A DNA stretch of 43,108 nucleotides from Geobacteraceae bacterium (GCA_024281055.1 JAMXLF010000039.1:1-43108); one strand, 5' to 3'. Numbered from the stretch's first letter, positions 32,945 through 41,293 are shown. Notes: generated by a model not told the origin, from the sequence alone. Numbers and translations are program-made.

Positions 32945-35584
32945 TCAGTTCGCGTAAAAACCCGCCTTGATAACCTTGTGCATGGGGTTATTGTCCCCGA
33001 GACGGAGCTCGTAGAGTTTCTTCTTCATGCTCAGGTCGACGGCCCGGTCGGCCTGGTAAAGGGATACGTCGGTGACGAGCGCGGCTAGTTTCGTCGCATC
33101 GGCCGACTCCCTGCCTTCCTGCCGGTAGGCTGCACAGGCCCTGATCACCTCATTGCCAAGGGTCACCGCATCGTCCTTCTTCGCCAGCAGGCGGTCTCCG
33201 GCGTCACGGAGCCCGGTGCAGGGAACACCATCGGCCATGCAGCGGTTGAGCTGTCCCCGGACTTCCGCCGTGAGGGCCGCCAACTGGTCGGCAGCGGCGA
33301 GGTAACGGTCGGCGAGGCGGTGCACGGCGCTGCGCTGGCTCTCCCCGGGGGGTTGGGCGGTGAAACCGGTGCCTTTACCCTTGTTCGCCGTCTTTCTGGC
33401 CGGTGCGGGGGATGGAATTTCCCCCTGCCAGCTGCGGGCCAGCGCCTTCAGTTCATCCAGCCGGTCTATGTCGGTCCTGCCCGACAGGTTGTTCTTGGCC
33501 TTGTACATGTTCCATTCGATGGTATCCCTGACGCCGCGCTCGCAGAAGCTCTTGTTGGCGTCGAGGCACCGGGCCGTGACGCTGTTCGCAGCCATCCTGC
33601 TCAGGATGTTGTCCACCGACCTGGTGACGATGGGGGTGTTGATGTTCTTGCTCATCACCGCATAGACGTTGATGCTGTCGTCGTAGGGATAGACCTCGAT
33701 CGCCTTCAGCAGATAGCTGATGGACTGATCGTGCAGTTCGATCCTGGTGTTGTATGTGTAGACGATTCTCTTCAGCTGCGACAGCATTTTCAGGCATTCC
33801 GCATCGGCGAAATAGGCCGAATCGGGCATGATTTCGCGGTGGCCGTTTGCGGTGTACTCGTCGAACAATTTCACGTAGCGGAGCAGTGCCCGTTCTGCCG
33901 GCTCCGCATTGTCCATGACGCTCTGGAAGTCGTCCTTGTCCATCTGCTGAAGGTAGTAATCGCCGACGAGGACTGCATTGCGCCGCAGGGCGTTCCAGAG
34001 CTTCTGGGCGCTGTCGATGTAGGCCTTGCGGCTCTCAAATCGCAGCTGATCCCACCCCTCGGTTTCCCGGGCCGCCAACTCCCGGTACAGGGCGACCGCC
34101 GTGCCGGCGTCGGCTTTGCCCGGAGTTGCGGCCAGTTGCGCGTAGGCAGTCGGGGGGAGCGTCTCCTTCATCCGCGCCAGCGCCAGGTTGACGAGCTCCA
34201 GATAGCTCGTGGCTGCGTTTACCCTTCCCTGGCCGGTCTCCGACCATTCGTACGCGAGCCGCAGGAATTCCCGGGCTTCGCCGAAGAGCTGCCCCACCGG
34301 TGCTCCCTTGTCATGCGCATCGAGCGCCGCGGTGAGGAGGGCGCTGCGGCGGAGCCCCTCGCGCATGGCCACCGCGTAGTTGAGCCGGAAATTGTCGGAT
34401 TCGGGGCCCGACAGAAACCTGCGCACGTCGGTGAGGAGTTGCGCCAGGTCCTTCTCCCGTCCACTTACGGCCGGGGTATCGCTGCGATAGCCGAGCAGCC
34501 AGACGGCCGAGCCGAGTGATTCGAGACCGTCCATGCGGGCTTCGATGATTCCCTTGGTGAGGATCACGTCGGCGAGGTTCCAGCCGTACTGGCGCCGTTC
34601 CAGCTCAGCAGGGGCGGGCTTGCCGGCGGTCGTCGGCTCCCCCCCCAGGACGGCGTCGTTCAGCAGGGCATAGGCATCGTACTTCAGCGAGGCGGCGTTT
34701 CTGGCCTGCACGTCGGCCAACGTGCGCGGATAGTAATACCAGAAGGCAAAGTCGGTATACATGAGCTTGTCTTCGAATTTTTCGCTGAGGGAGATCGCCT
34801 CCCCGAGGCTCTTCCTGTCCCCCGTGCGCAGGTACTGGACCGTCTTGGCCGCGGCCATCCGCCGGTAGCTCTCGTCCTTCTGGATGACGCACTTGAAGTT
34901 GCGGGCCAGCTCGTCAGGGAATGCCTCTGCGAGGAGGGACTTGTTGACGCAGACGCGGTTCTGCGCGTCGTTGTGCTCGTTGACGAGGCTCTTGGCGGCA
35001 TAGGAAAGGTGCACCCCCGCGAACCGCTCCGCCTCGAAAAGGGGCTCTTCGCGCACGATGCGGGTCAGTTCGCCGGGGAGGAGCTGCTCGGCCTTTGCGA
35101 GAGCCGCATCGGCCGCGGCTGTGTTCGCGGCGGCTTCGGGGATCTGGCCGGGAGGCGGGACGGGCTGGGCGGAAGCGTCGATGGCCTGCCGTGTCTCCGG
35201 TGAGAGCTTGTCGAAGAGCATGCGCGCCACCGGGGCCTTTCGCTCACGCAACTGCCGGATGAGCTTGCGGCTGTCGAGAAAATCTGCGGCGCAGTAGGTG
35301 AGCGGGCCGCAGGAGGCGCCGGCGCGGTTCTTGTCGGTATAGACGATCGGCACGGCCATGCGCCGTTCCCAGGCGGCTATGTAAGCTGGGAGGTCCTGTT
35401 TGATGCGCGCCTCGTCCCGTTGCAGCTCGGCAGCAAGGTCGGCCCGGCCGTGCCAGGTGTGGGCGGCTATCCCGTCGAGAACCTGGTCCCATTCGGGGGC
35501 CGGCGGAAGGTCTCCCGCAGAGACGGCAAAGGGAAAGGAGCATGACAGCAGCGCGCCAAGGAGCAGGTTTCGGAGTACTCGCAT
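32945..35584 (-). CDS. Large exported protein of unknown family (paralogue of the 35719 gene product)
   Basis: An 879-residue protein with a signal peptide at residues 1-23 (LLLGALLSCSFPFAVSA, then G). The mature part is mostly helical and I recognise no known domain. It aligns by eye with its neighbour over much of its length: LPAYIAAWERRM matches LAAYIAEWNGRL, AAAKTVQYLRTGDRKSL matches AIAQTVDYLQSENLESL, FRLNYAVAMREGLRR matches YRLNFTVAVIEAQRL, and EIMPDSAYFADAE matches AVIPDSACFGAAE. It differs by an N-terminal insert containing SCGPLTYC and a longer C-terminus with several Cys. It is the last gene of the Ton/Tol-like operon, 134 bases after its paralogue. It is likely a periplasmic effector or scaffold of that machine. 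GTGAGG lies upstream of the ATG. Confidence 0.75.
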   Translation of the reverse strand: MRVLRNLLLGALLSCSFPFAVSAGDLPPAPEWDQVLDGIAAHTWHGRADLAAELQRDEARIKQDLPAYIAAWERRMAVPIVYTDKNRAGASCGPLTYCAADFLDSRKLIRQLRERKAPVARMLFDKLSPETRQAIDASAQPVPPPGQIPEAAANTAAADAALAKAEQLLPGELTRIVREEPLFEAERFAGVHLSYAAKSLVNEHNDAQNRVCVNKSLLAEAFPDELARNFKCVIQKDESYRRMAAAKTVQYLRTGDRKSLGEAISLSEKFEDKLMYTDFAFWYYYPRTLADVQARNAASLKYDAYALLNDAVLGGEPTTAGKPAPAELERRQYGWNLADVILTKGIIEARMDGLESLGSAVWLLGYRSDTPAVSGREKDLAQLLTDVRRFLSGPESDNFRLNYAVAMREGLRRSALLTAALDAHDKGAPVGQLFGEAREFLRLAYEWSETGQGRVNAATSYLELVNLALARMKETLPPTAYAQLAATPGKADAGTAVALYRELAARETEGWDQLRFESRKAYIDSAQKLWNALRRNAVLVGDYYLQQMDKDDFQSVMDNAEPAERALLRYVKLFDEYTANGHREIMPDSAYFADAECLKMLSQLKRIVYTYNTRIELHDQSISYLLKAIEVYPYDDSINVYAVMSKNINTPIVTRSVDNILSRMAANSVTARCLDANKSFCERGVRDTIEWNMYKAKNNLSGRTDIDRLDELKALARSWQGEIPSPAPARKTANKGKGTGFTAQPPGESQRSAVHRLADRYLAAADQLAALTAEVRGQLNRCMADGVPCTGLRDAGDRLLAKKDDAVTLGNEVIRACAAYRQEGRESADATKLAALVTDVSLYQADRAVDLSMKKKLYELRLGDNNPMHKVIKAGFYAN

Positions 35585-35621
35585 AAATGGGCCTCACCTC
35601 TTCATATCGGGTCGTTCGTTA

Positions 35622-35711
35622 CCCCTCACCCGGCCTGCGGCCACCCTCTCCCACGGGGAGAGGGTTTGATGTATTCCCCCTCGCCCTCAGGGAGAGGGGC
35701 AGGGGTGGGGG
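35622..35711. repeat. REP-like palindromic repeat between operon genes
   Basis: A perfect CCCTCTCCC/GGGAGAGGG hairpin at 35644-35664 sits inside partly complementary outer arms (CCCTCACCC near 35623 and AGGGGTGGGG near 35701). The CCCTCACCC-CTCTCCC-GGGAGAGGG layout is a dispersed intergenic repeat type in many proteobacteria. It fills most of the 134-base gap between the two paralogous genes. Confidence 0.7.
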
Positions 35712-35718
35712 AGAAAAA

Positions 35719-37698
35719 TTACAGTCCCGCGTTGAGACTGTTCGCATCTTTCAGCAGCCGGGTGTAGGGAGTGGTCTTCTGCATCTCTTCTACGTAAAAG
35801 GCCCGCAGGAGATGGTGCACCGAATGGTCCGGCTTGCGTTGCAGCTCGCCCCGCAACCGCTGTAACGAGGCTGCGACCGGTCCCGCGTCGGCACCGTCGC
35901 TGCCGGGGGATGCGGCAAAAATCCTGTCGATGGCTCCGGCATACCCCCGGACGGTCGCAGCCGACTCGCCCTTCTCCCCTTCGAGCCACTTCTGCACCGC
36001 GGGCGACTGCTTGAAGCGGTCCGCAAGGGGGAGGAAGTAATCGAGGAAGAGGTTGTAGCGGCCGTCGCGCCGGAGTACGGCGGCCGTCTGGGCGATCTCC
36101 CGTGGGGCGAGAGGAAAGAGCTCCGCAGCCTGGAGACGACGGACGAACCAGAGGTTATAGCCGGCGCTGTCCGTGCTGTAGGTATAGGTGCGCAGGTAGG
36201 CGTGGGCGAGTTTTTCCGCCGCCTCGGCAGCGCCGAAACAGGCTGAGTCGGGGATCACCGCGGGGAATCCCTTGTTTGTCTGTGCGGCGAAAAAGTCGAG
36301 GTAGGAATTGAGCACCGCCTGCATCGGCGCGGCAACGGCAAAGATGCTCCGCTGGTCGGTGGCGGCGTCGAGTTTCAGCTGGTAGAAATCGCCCGTCCAG
36401 AGAGCCAGCTCCATGATGGTCCGCCAGAGCCGGTGTGTTGCCTTCAGGTACAAGTCGCGGTTGGCATAGCCTGCCTTGTCCCAGCCGCCGTCGGTGTAAG
36501 CGGCGAGGTCGTTGAAGATGTCCATCGCCTTGAGGAGGGTTGACGAGCCGTCGTGGGCGGGGAGCATGGCAAAGAAAGGGTACGCCGGTGCCTTTCCATT
36601 GTCGGCCAGACGCTGGATGGCGAAACTGGTGATGTCTAGGTAATCGGCGACTGCCAGGGCCGCGCCGCTGCTCCGATGGGAGGCGGCCCACTTGAGGGCG
36701 TAATCGTCGAAGAGCCGCGACTGCTCGAAGAGCGTCCGTGCTTCGTCCGTCATCCCCGCGGTGTCGAGCCTGGCGGCGGCGAGTTTCTGCAGTCGCTGCG
36801 CCTCGATGACCGCCACGGTGAAGTTGAGCCGGTAGCGGTCAGCGTCGGGGGCCACGAAGCCGTCGGCGATCCGCCGGACGAGGGTGGTGAGGTAATCGCC
36901 CTCGCCCGGACTCTCCGCCAGATCCCGGTCGCGCAGCATCAGGAACAGCGGCCCCAGGGCGTTAAGGTCTCCCATTTTCCGGTCGATGATCGCCCGGTTG
37001 ACCACCAGGTTGACAATATTGCGGTAGAGATAGGGGGCGCTTTTGCCGGAGGCCGCCGTGGCCGGGCTGCCGCCTGCCGTTCCCTGCTCGATGTACATGA
37101 CGGCGTTGTTCCACATATCGAAAACCCGGGCGACGAATTGCCCGGAGTCGTTCACCTCAACGGCCTGCAGTGCCTTGACGAACCCGGTCCAGAAGGCCAC
37201 CTCCGGCATCGTCGTCTTGTCCTTCAGCTTGTCGAGGAGGAGTTCCGCGCCGTTCAGGCTCTCCAGGTTCTCGCTCTGGAGGTAGTCGACCGTCTGGGCT
37301 ATGGCCAGCCGCAGGTAATCCCGCTCCCGGTAGGCCGGTTGACGACTGGCCTGGTCGGGGCTGGCGGTGTCGGCGGGGCCGGCCAGCCTGCCGTTCCACT
37401 CGGCGATGTAGGCGGCGAGTGTTTCCCCGATCTCCTGTTCGCTCTTTTTCCGCCAGTCCCTGATCTCGGCCCGATCCCAGTAGGTGAGCTCGTAGGCCAC
37501 GTCGAGATACGGCCCCCATTCCCTGATCGCTGCCTGAGGCTTGTCGGTATTCGCCGCCGCTGCGCTCTTTGCCGCCGCGGCGGTTTTCTTCTTTTTCGGG
37601 CCGGCTGCCTGTACGGCGGTTGCCCCCACCAGCAGACAGAGCATGACGACCAGGGAAACGAACCGCCGGTCAACGGCCTTTAAGGCACCTGTAAGCAT
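35719..37698 (-). CDS. Large exported protein of unknown family (paralogue of the 32945 gene product)
   Basis: The protein has 659 residues from ATG at 37696-37698, supported by GGAG eight bases upstream; a TTG six bases earlier is too close to that site. A signal peptide (RRFVSLVVMLCLLVGATAVQA) is followed by a Lys/Ala-rich stretch and then a long helical body without a family I know. The homology to the 879-residue neighbour starts near residue 60 and runs to about 520, so the two arose by duplication. The 5' end overlaps the TonB-like gene by 29 bases, implying coupled translation. A periplasmic location and partnership with the TonB-like protein are inferred from order and signals. No enzymatic motif is visible. 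Confidence 0.75.
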   Translation of the reverse strand: MLTGALKAVDRRFVSLVVMLCLLVGATAVQAAGPKKKKTAAAAKSAAAANTDKPQAAIREWGPYLDVAYELTYWDRAEIRDWRKKSEQEIGETLAAYIAEWNGRLAGPADTASPDQASRQPAYRERDYLRLAIAQTVDYLQSENLESLNGAELLLDKLKDKTTMPEVAFWTGFVKALQAVEVNDSGQFVARVFDMWNNAVMYIEQGTAGGSPATAASGKSAPYLYRNIVNLVVNRAIIDRKMGDLNALGPLFLMLRDRDLAESPGEGDYLTTLVRRIADGFVAPDADRYRLNFTVAVIEAQRLQKLAAARLDTAGMTDEARTLFEQSRLFDDYALKWAASHRSSGAALAVADYLDITSFAIQRLADNGKAPAYPFFAMLPAHDGSSTLLKAMDIFNDLAAYTDGGWDKAGYANRDLYLKATHRLWRTIMELALWTGDFYQLKLDAATDQRSIFAVAAPMQAVLNSYLDFFAAQTNKGFPAVIPDSACFGAAEAAEKLAHAYLRTYTYSTDSAGYNLWFVRRLQAAELFPLAPREIAQTAAVLRRDGRYNLFLDYFLPLADRFKQSPAVQKWLEGEKGESAATVRGYAGAIDRIFAASPGSDGADAGPVAASLQRLRGELQRKPDHSVHHLLRAFYVEEMQKTTPYTRLLKDANSLNAGL

Positions 37699-38662
37699 TT
37701 TCAAGCTCCTCGCATCTGTTGGATGGCCTGCGTCCCTTGGCGGGATAAATCATAAGGTTGAACGACGAGATCCGTTGCGTTCCCTTGAACCGGTACTCCC
37801 CCGACCCATCGCGACAGCTCTGCTGCGAACCGACGGCCCCCAGCACCGCCGTGATCTTTTCTTCCTCTTCCCCGGGACTGGCGCATATGTCGAGGCTCGC
37901 CAACGACACCCCTCGGGAAAGGGCCAGTGACGAGCCTTTCGCGCTTTCCACCGCGCCGGTACCTGTTTCGCGGCTTCTTGCTGCTACGACACGGGGTGCG
38001 CTCTCTCCCGTTGACCCGGCGGAACGCTCCCTGCGGGCGAAATGCAGCTCCGGTCCCGTTCCCGTCGGCACTCCTTCCGACACCCTTGCCCGTCGCAGGG
38101 GGGTAACCCGGCCGGTGGCGGCGGGAGCATCGGCTGCCGCGGCGCCCCGGGTCCGCGTGATGGTCGTCGGTTCGAGGGAGGCTTCGGTTGCCGTGGCGGC
38201 ATTCCTCCGTACGCGGGGAGCAGCAGACGTTCCGGCGTCCGCGACCTGCGCTCTCTGCCGGGCAATCCGCGGCTGATACTCCGTGACGTCGGGAGTGCGC
38301 GGGGCGGCAGGCCGGGTGATGGTGGGGGGAGGCATCTCCTCCGGCGGCCGCTCCAGCGGTTTCTGCCCACTCTGCGGCGGTTCCGGGGGTGGCTGCAGCA
38401 ATGGTTCCACCGGCTTGACGTGCGGCGGTTCCGGAAGGATGGGGGGCATCAGCTCCAGCCGGCTCGTGTCGATGACTGTCGTTTGCCGCGGGGCCTTTGG
38501 GACCGCAAAGCGGCAGACCAGCACCGGAACGCAGAGCCACACGGCCAGCACTAGAAGTTTCAGCCAGCGTGGCGCAGGGGCGGGCCCGGGAGACGCGGCG
38601 ACAAGGATGCGCTCCAGCCTGGTTCCGCCGTGGCCGTAGGCTATGCGCATCAGCCGGCTCAT
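37670..38662 (-). CDS. TonB-like anchored proline-rich protein with unfamiliar C-terminus
   Basis: The protein has 330 residues from ATG at 38660-38662, which overlaps the ExbD-like stop (ATGA); a longer frame begins upstream at 38713. One membrane helix lies at about residues 33-52 (WLKLLVLAVWLCVPVLVCRF), as in TonB. A proline-rich stretch at about 73-120 (PPILPEPPHVKPVEPLLQPP) could span the periplasm. A low-complexity Ala/Arg/Thr/Ser region follows. The C-terminal about 75 residues have four Cys (260, 283, 317, 326), probably disulfide-bonded, and lack the TonB C-terminal pattern. By position and topology it should transmit motion from the ExbB/ExbD-like motor to an unknown partner. Confidence 0.72.
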   Translation of the reverse strand: MSRLMRIAYGHGGTRLERILVAASPGPAPAPRWLKLLVLAVWLCVPVLVCRFAVPKAPRQTTVIDTSRLELMPPILPEPPHVKPVEPLLQPPPEPPQSGQKPLERPPEEMPPPTITRPAAPRTPDVTEYQPRIARQRAQVADAGTSAAPRVRRNAATATEASLEPTTITRTRGAAAADAPAATGRVTPLRRARVSEGVPTGTGPELHFARRERSAGSTGESAPRVVAARSRETGTGAVESAKGSSLALSRGVSLASLDICASPGEEEEKITAVLGAVGSQQSCRDGSGEYRFKGTQRISSFNLMIYPAKGRRPSNRCEELENAYRCLKGR

Positions 38663-39129
38663 GGCTTTGCTTCTTGCTCCAGATGGACCACCGCGCTTTC
38701 CTTCACGTTCCACAGCTTGCTGACGAGCGCCGCCGCCTGGAGGAGGTCGCTGCTGAAGGATTCGGGGAGCGGCACGACCACCGGGCGCGGCGCGCCTTTC
38801 CGTTCGGTGTTCACCACCTGCAGGGCTGCGCCGAGTTCCGCGAACGTCATCGGGGCGCTGCGCGACACCTCGTTGCCCCCGACGATGCGGGTCACCCGGT
38901 ACGGCCGGTCGGAGTGCTTCTCAATGAGCACCTGCCGGTAGTCCTTGTTGGCTTTCAGGGCCGTCAGCTCCGGGTTCTTCGCCACGACCGGCGCGGGGAG
39001 CTGCATTTCCGCAACGGGTGTGGCGGCGGTGTTGAGCCGCGCGAGCTGGGTCCATACGAGCAGGAGCAGGAAGGCAACATCCGTGAAGGAGAAGAGCCAG
39101 GTGTGCCGTGCGATGCGTTTCATGCCCAT
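38659..39129 (-). CDS. ExbD/TolR-like protein
   Basis: A 156-residue protein, with a possible start at the second Met (39123). One membrane helix at about residues 11-30 contains the channel-lining aspartate in FTDVAFLLLLVW (Asp17), equivalent to the essential Asp of ExbD and TolR. A periplasmic domain of about 120 residues has a strand pattern like that of ExbD (YRVTRIVGG, APMTFAELGAALQ, PVVVPLPES). It would couple proton flow to force together with the ExbB-like protein encoded just upstream. Its stop overlaps the start of the TonB-like gene by four bases. Confidence 0.82.
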   Translation of the reverse strand: MGMKRIARHTWLFSFTDVAFLLLLVWTQLARLNTAATPVAEMQLPAPVVAKNPELTALKANKDYRQVLIEKHSDRPYRVTRIVGGNEVSRSAPMTFAELGAALQVVNTERKGAPRPVVVPLPESFSSDLLQAAALVSKLWNVKESAVVHLEQEAKP

Positions 39130-39148
39130 GGGTGGTCGCCCCCTCGCC

Positions 39149-39724
39149 TCAGAGTTTCACGCTCAGCCCGCGGTCGATGCATCTCCTCGATCGCATGGTC
39201 AGAAAGAGGCAGATCGCCTCGAGGCTCACGTAGTACATCAGCGCCAGGAACGTCGACCAGAGCTTGGTGCCGATGGCCCCCTTGTTCAGGGCATTGGTGG
39301 GGTCGCCGGTATAGAGGAAGATAACGATCATGCCGGCGACGGTCCCCCAGAGGCCGATGGGGGGGAGGAGATTGGCGCACATGTAAATCTTGTTGACGTA
39401 GCGGCCGTCGTAGCCGTTTTCCGCCACCTGCCGCGTGGCGTCGCGAAGGAAGGCCTGATGCGCCCCGTAGCCCCGTTTTTCCTCGTCCTGTGCCGTCGAC
39501 CAGAGCATCTTGGCGACGCTCTCGGCCAGCCCGTCGGCCGGCGACATCGCTTGGCCCTTGACCCGGTCGAGATGGGCGGGATCGCTCCCCCGGGCGTGGA
39601 GGAAGGCTCGCACGGCCATGACGCACCCAAGAAGGAAGATGGTCGTGGTGAGCGACATCGATATCCGCAGCGACCAGACGTTGAAGGTTTCAGGATTAAT
39701 TGTGATGAGGCCGAAAAACTCCAT
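39149..39724 (-). CDS. ExbB/TolQ/MotA-family proton channel protein
   Basis: A 191-residue protein with three membrane helices at about residues 17-42, 115-139 and 153-176, as in ExbB and TolQ. The second helix carries the family motif GLWGTVAGMI at 124-133. The third (IGTKLWSTFLALMYYVSLEA) carries the conserved small/Thr face. A cytoplasmic loop of about 70 residues separates helices 1 and 2. The length is shorter than ExbB (about 240) but keeps the core. AAGGAG lies ten bases before the ATG. The gene is 14 bases after the preceding one and 19-25 bases before the ExbD-like gene. Confidence 0.83.
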   Translation of the reverse strand: MEFFGLITINPETFNVWSLRISMSLTTTIFLLGCVMAVRAFLHARGSDPAHLDRVKGQAMSPADGLAESVAKMLWSTAQDEEKRGYGAHQAFLRDATRQVAENGYDGRYVNKIYMCANLLPPIGLWGTVAGMIVIFLYTGDPTNALNKGAIGTKLWSTFLALMYYVSLEAICLFLTMRSRRCIDRGLSVKL

Positions 39725-39738
39725 GATCAGCGCACTCC

Positions 39739-40296
39739 TTATTTCTGCCCGGCAACGGCGGCCTTGGCCAGTTCCTCGTCGAGCAGCCGTATCCCTTCGT
39801 CGAGCGTGGTGGTCTTGCCGGGAAGCTCGACCGAGATCTTCTGGTACGAGCCGAACCGGTTCTTCATCTCGGCAACGACTTTCCTGGCGGCGTCACCCCG
39901 GTTCAGGTCCATGAAGAGGCGTGCCTTGATGAACATGATCTCGGCCGTCAGCCGGGTGGTTTCGAGGGTCGCATGCTGCAGGCTCTGCGCCAGGAGATTG
40001 TCCACGTGCTTTTTCAGGAAATCGTCCACGGGGTACTGGAGTTGGGCGAGCGCCTTGGTATCGCCGTTGCTGCGGAAATTCTCCGCGAAGACCCGGAAGG
40101 CCTCGGTATCCCTCTTGGCGGTCTGGAGGCGGCGCTTGAGTACGGCCTGATCCTCCTGGGATGGGGGGAGGAGCAAGGCCTGGTTATCCTCCCGCGAGTT
40201 CCCGCCGTGGGCGATACCGCAGGAAATGAGCAGGGTGAGCCCTGCGATGAAAACCGCCGCCTGTGCCCTCAGTGCATGCTTGATCCGTTCGTTCAT
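39739..40296 (-). CDS. Small exported helical protein, first gene of the Ton/Tol-like operon
   Basis: The protein has 185 residues from ATG at 40294-40296, with AGGGG seven bases upstream; a TTG at 40302 is in frame but less likely. A signal peptide at about residues 8-30 (AAVFIAGLTLLISCGIAHGG) contains a Cys in ISCGIA that could be a weak lipobox. The mature part is helical and charged (AVLKRRLQTAKRDTEAFRVF) and has no family I recognise. It may be a periplasmic accessory subunit. The tight gap to the channel gene places it in the same transcript. Confidence 0.65.
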   Translation of the reverse strand: MNERIKHALRAQAAVFIAGLTLLISCGIAHGGNSREDNQALLLPPSQEDQAVLKRRLQTAKRDTEAFRVFAENFRSNGDTKALAQLQYPVDDFLKKHVDNLLAQSLQHATLETTRLTAEIMFIKARLFMDLNRGDAARKVVAEMKNRFGSYQKISVELPGKTTTLDEGIRLLDEELAKAAVAGQK

Positions 40297-40351
40297 AAAC
40301 AAACCCCTGTATGCATGTCGTTATCGATCCTCTTCGTTCTCTCCGGCTAAC

Positions 40352-40395
40352 AAAAAAGGGCCGCCGCACCGGCTTCAAACCGGCACGAACGGCCC
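40352..40395 (-). terminator. Intrinsic terminator between the membrane-protein gene and the Ton/Tol-like operon
   Basis: On minus, GGGCCG (complement of 40390-40395) pairs with CGGCCC (complement of 40358-40363), followed by six T; an inner CCGG/CCGG stem lies at 40369-40382. It most simply ends the transcript of the gene at 40540-41220. It also sits only 56 bases upstream of the operon's first start codon, so an attenuator role is possible. The whole gap (40297-40539) shows no gene. Confidence 0.75.
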
Positions 40396-40468
40396 CTGTT
40401 CATCTCTCGATTCCACCCAGCCAACACCGCCTCCACATATCATTGCATCCGTCAGATGTTTCCCTGTT

Positions 40469-40498
40469 TACATACACTGACAGACCCCTGTTATGCAA
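40469..40498 (-). promoter_or_regulatory. Weak candidate promoter upstream of the operon
   Basis: On minus, TTGCAT (40493-40498) and TATGTA (40469-40474) are 18 bases apart. If used, the transcript would pass the hairpin at 40352-40395 before reaching the first gene. The match is weak and other positions are possible. Confidence 0.25.
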
Positions 40499-40539
40499 GA
40501 AATAAAAGAGGTGCCAGGGAGGATTGTCGTGAAGGCGAT

Positions 40540-41220
40540 TCAGCGGCGCGGAAAGCCTGAGATTTTCAGTGCTGCGAGGACGAGGGCGGGAACGACGATG
40601 GCAATGGCCTCGGTGGCGGGGGCAAAGGGGACGCCCAGGCCGGCGACGACCTTGAGCACGGCGAGGAGGAGAAAGGAGGCGATGAGCGAGGGTTGCCGGT
40701 AGAGGACGTCATGGAAGAGGAGAAAGGTCATGAGCGTGATGAGAAGGGTGCCACAGCCAAGGGTAGCCGGGGAGACAAGGGCCGCGGGGAGCAGGAGCGT
40801 GCCGTAGAACGTGATCTGGAGCCCCAGCGAGAGGCGTCTGAACCCTGCAAGATTCCTGAGATATGCCCCGGTGAGAACGGCGTAGAGATAGACGGGAACG
40901 GCCACCAGGAGAAAAGGGAGAAAGGGAGATGTCGAGCCTTCGGTATGGCTCGTGACGCCGGGGTGCAGGGTACCGCCGAGGATGAAGTACATGGGAATGA
41001 GGAGGAGGAGAGGGAGGTAATGGCGCAGCAGAGCGGCCCATTCATGGCGTGCCAGACGCTGCGCAGCCGCCAGCCAGAGCGGATAGATAACGGCGACGGC
41101 AAGGGGCGGGCCGACAGTGGCGGGGGAGGCGATGCCACCGGCAAGGCTCGTGAGGGAGGCGGCCAAGGCCACGCCGGCCGGGAGAAATTCATGCCAGGCT
41201 ACTGGAGGAGATCGTCGCAT
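40540..41220 (-). CDS. Polytopic membrane protein of unknown function
   Basis: The protein has 226 residues from ATG at 41218-41220; the frame is open further upstream, but that part is low-complexity and overlaps the MFS gene in another frame. Six to seven hydrophobic helices are evident, for example VALAASLTSLAGGIASPATV, LPLLLLIPMYFILGG, FLPFLLVAVPVYLYAVLTGA and VVPALVLAALKISG. Charged residues are few and lie in short loops. I recognise no family motif. It follows the MFS gene on the same strand after 121 bases, so the two may be co-transcribed, and it ends before a terminator at 40395. Confidence 0.65.
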   Translation of the reverse strand: MRRSPPVAWHEFLPAGVALAASLTSLAGGIASPATVGPPLAVAVIYPLWLAAAQRLARHEWAALLRHYLPLLLLIPMYFILGGTLHPGVTSHTEGSTSPFLPFLLVAVPVYLYAVLTGAYLRNLAGFRRLSLGLQITFYGTLLLPAALVSPATLGCGTLLITLMTFLLFHDVLYRQPSLIASFLLLAVLKVVAGLGVPFAPATEAIAIVVPALVLAALKISGFPRR

Positions 41221-41263
41221 GGGGGTTCCGTTCTGTCGTGAGAGGATGGCACGGTCGTAATGT

Positions 41264-41293
41264 TCCTCCGCGTTCCTCTGCGTACTCTGCGGT
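41264..41293. repeat. Short decamer-phase repeat
   Basis: Three ten-base units of the form TCCTCTGCGT stand in tandem, the first and third diverged, in the gap between the MFS and membrane-protein genes. They resemble in design the heptamer arrays but with a different period. Confidence 0.4.
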
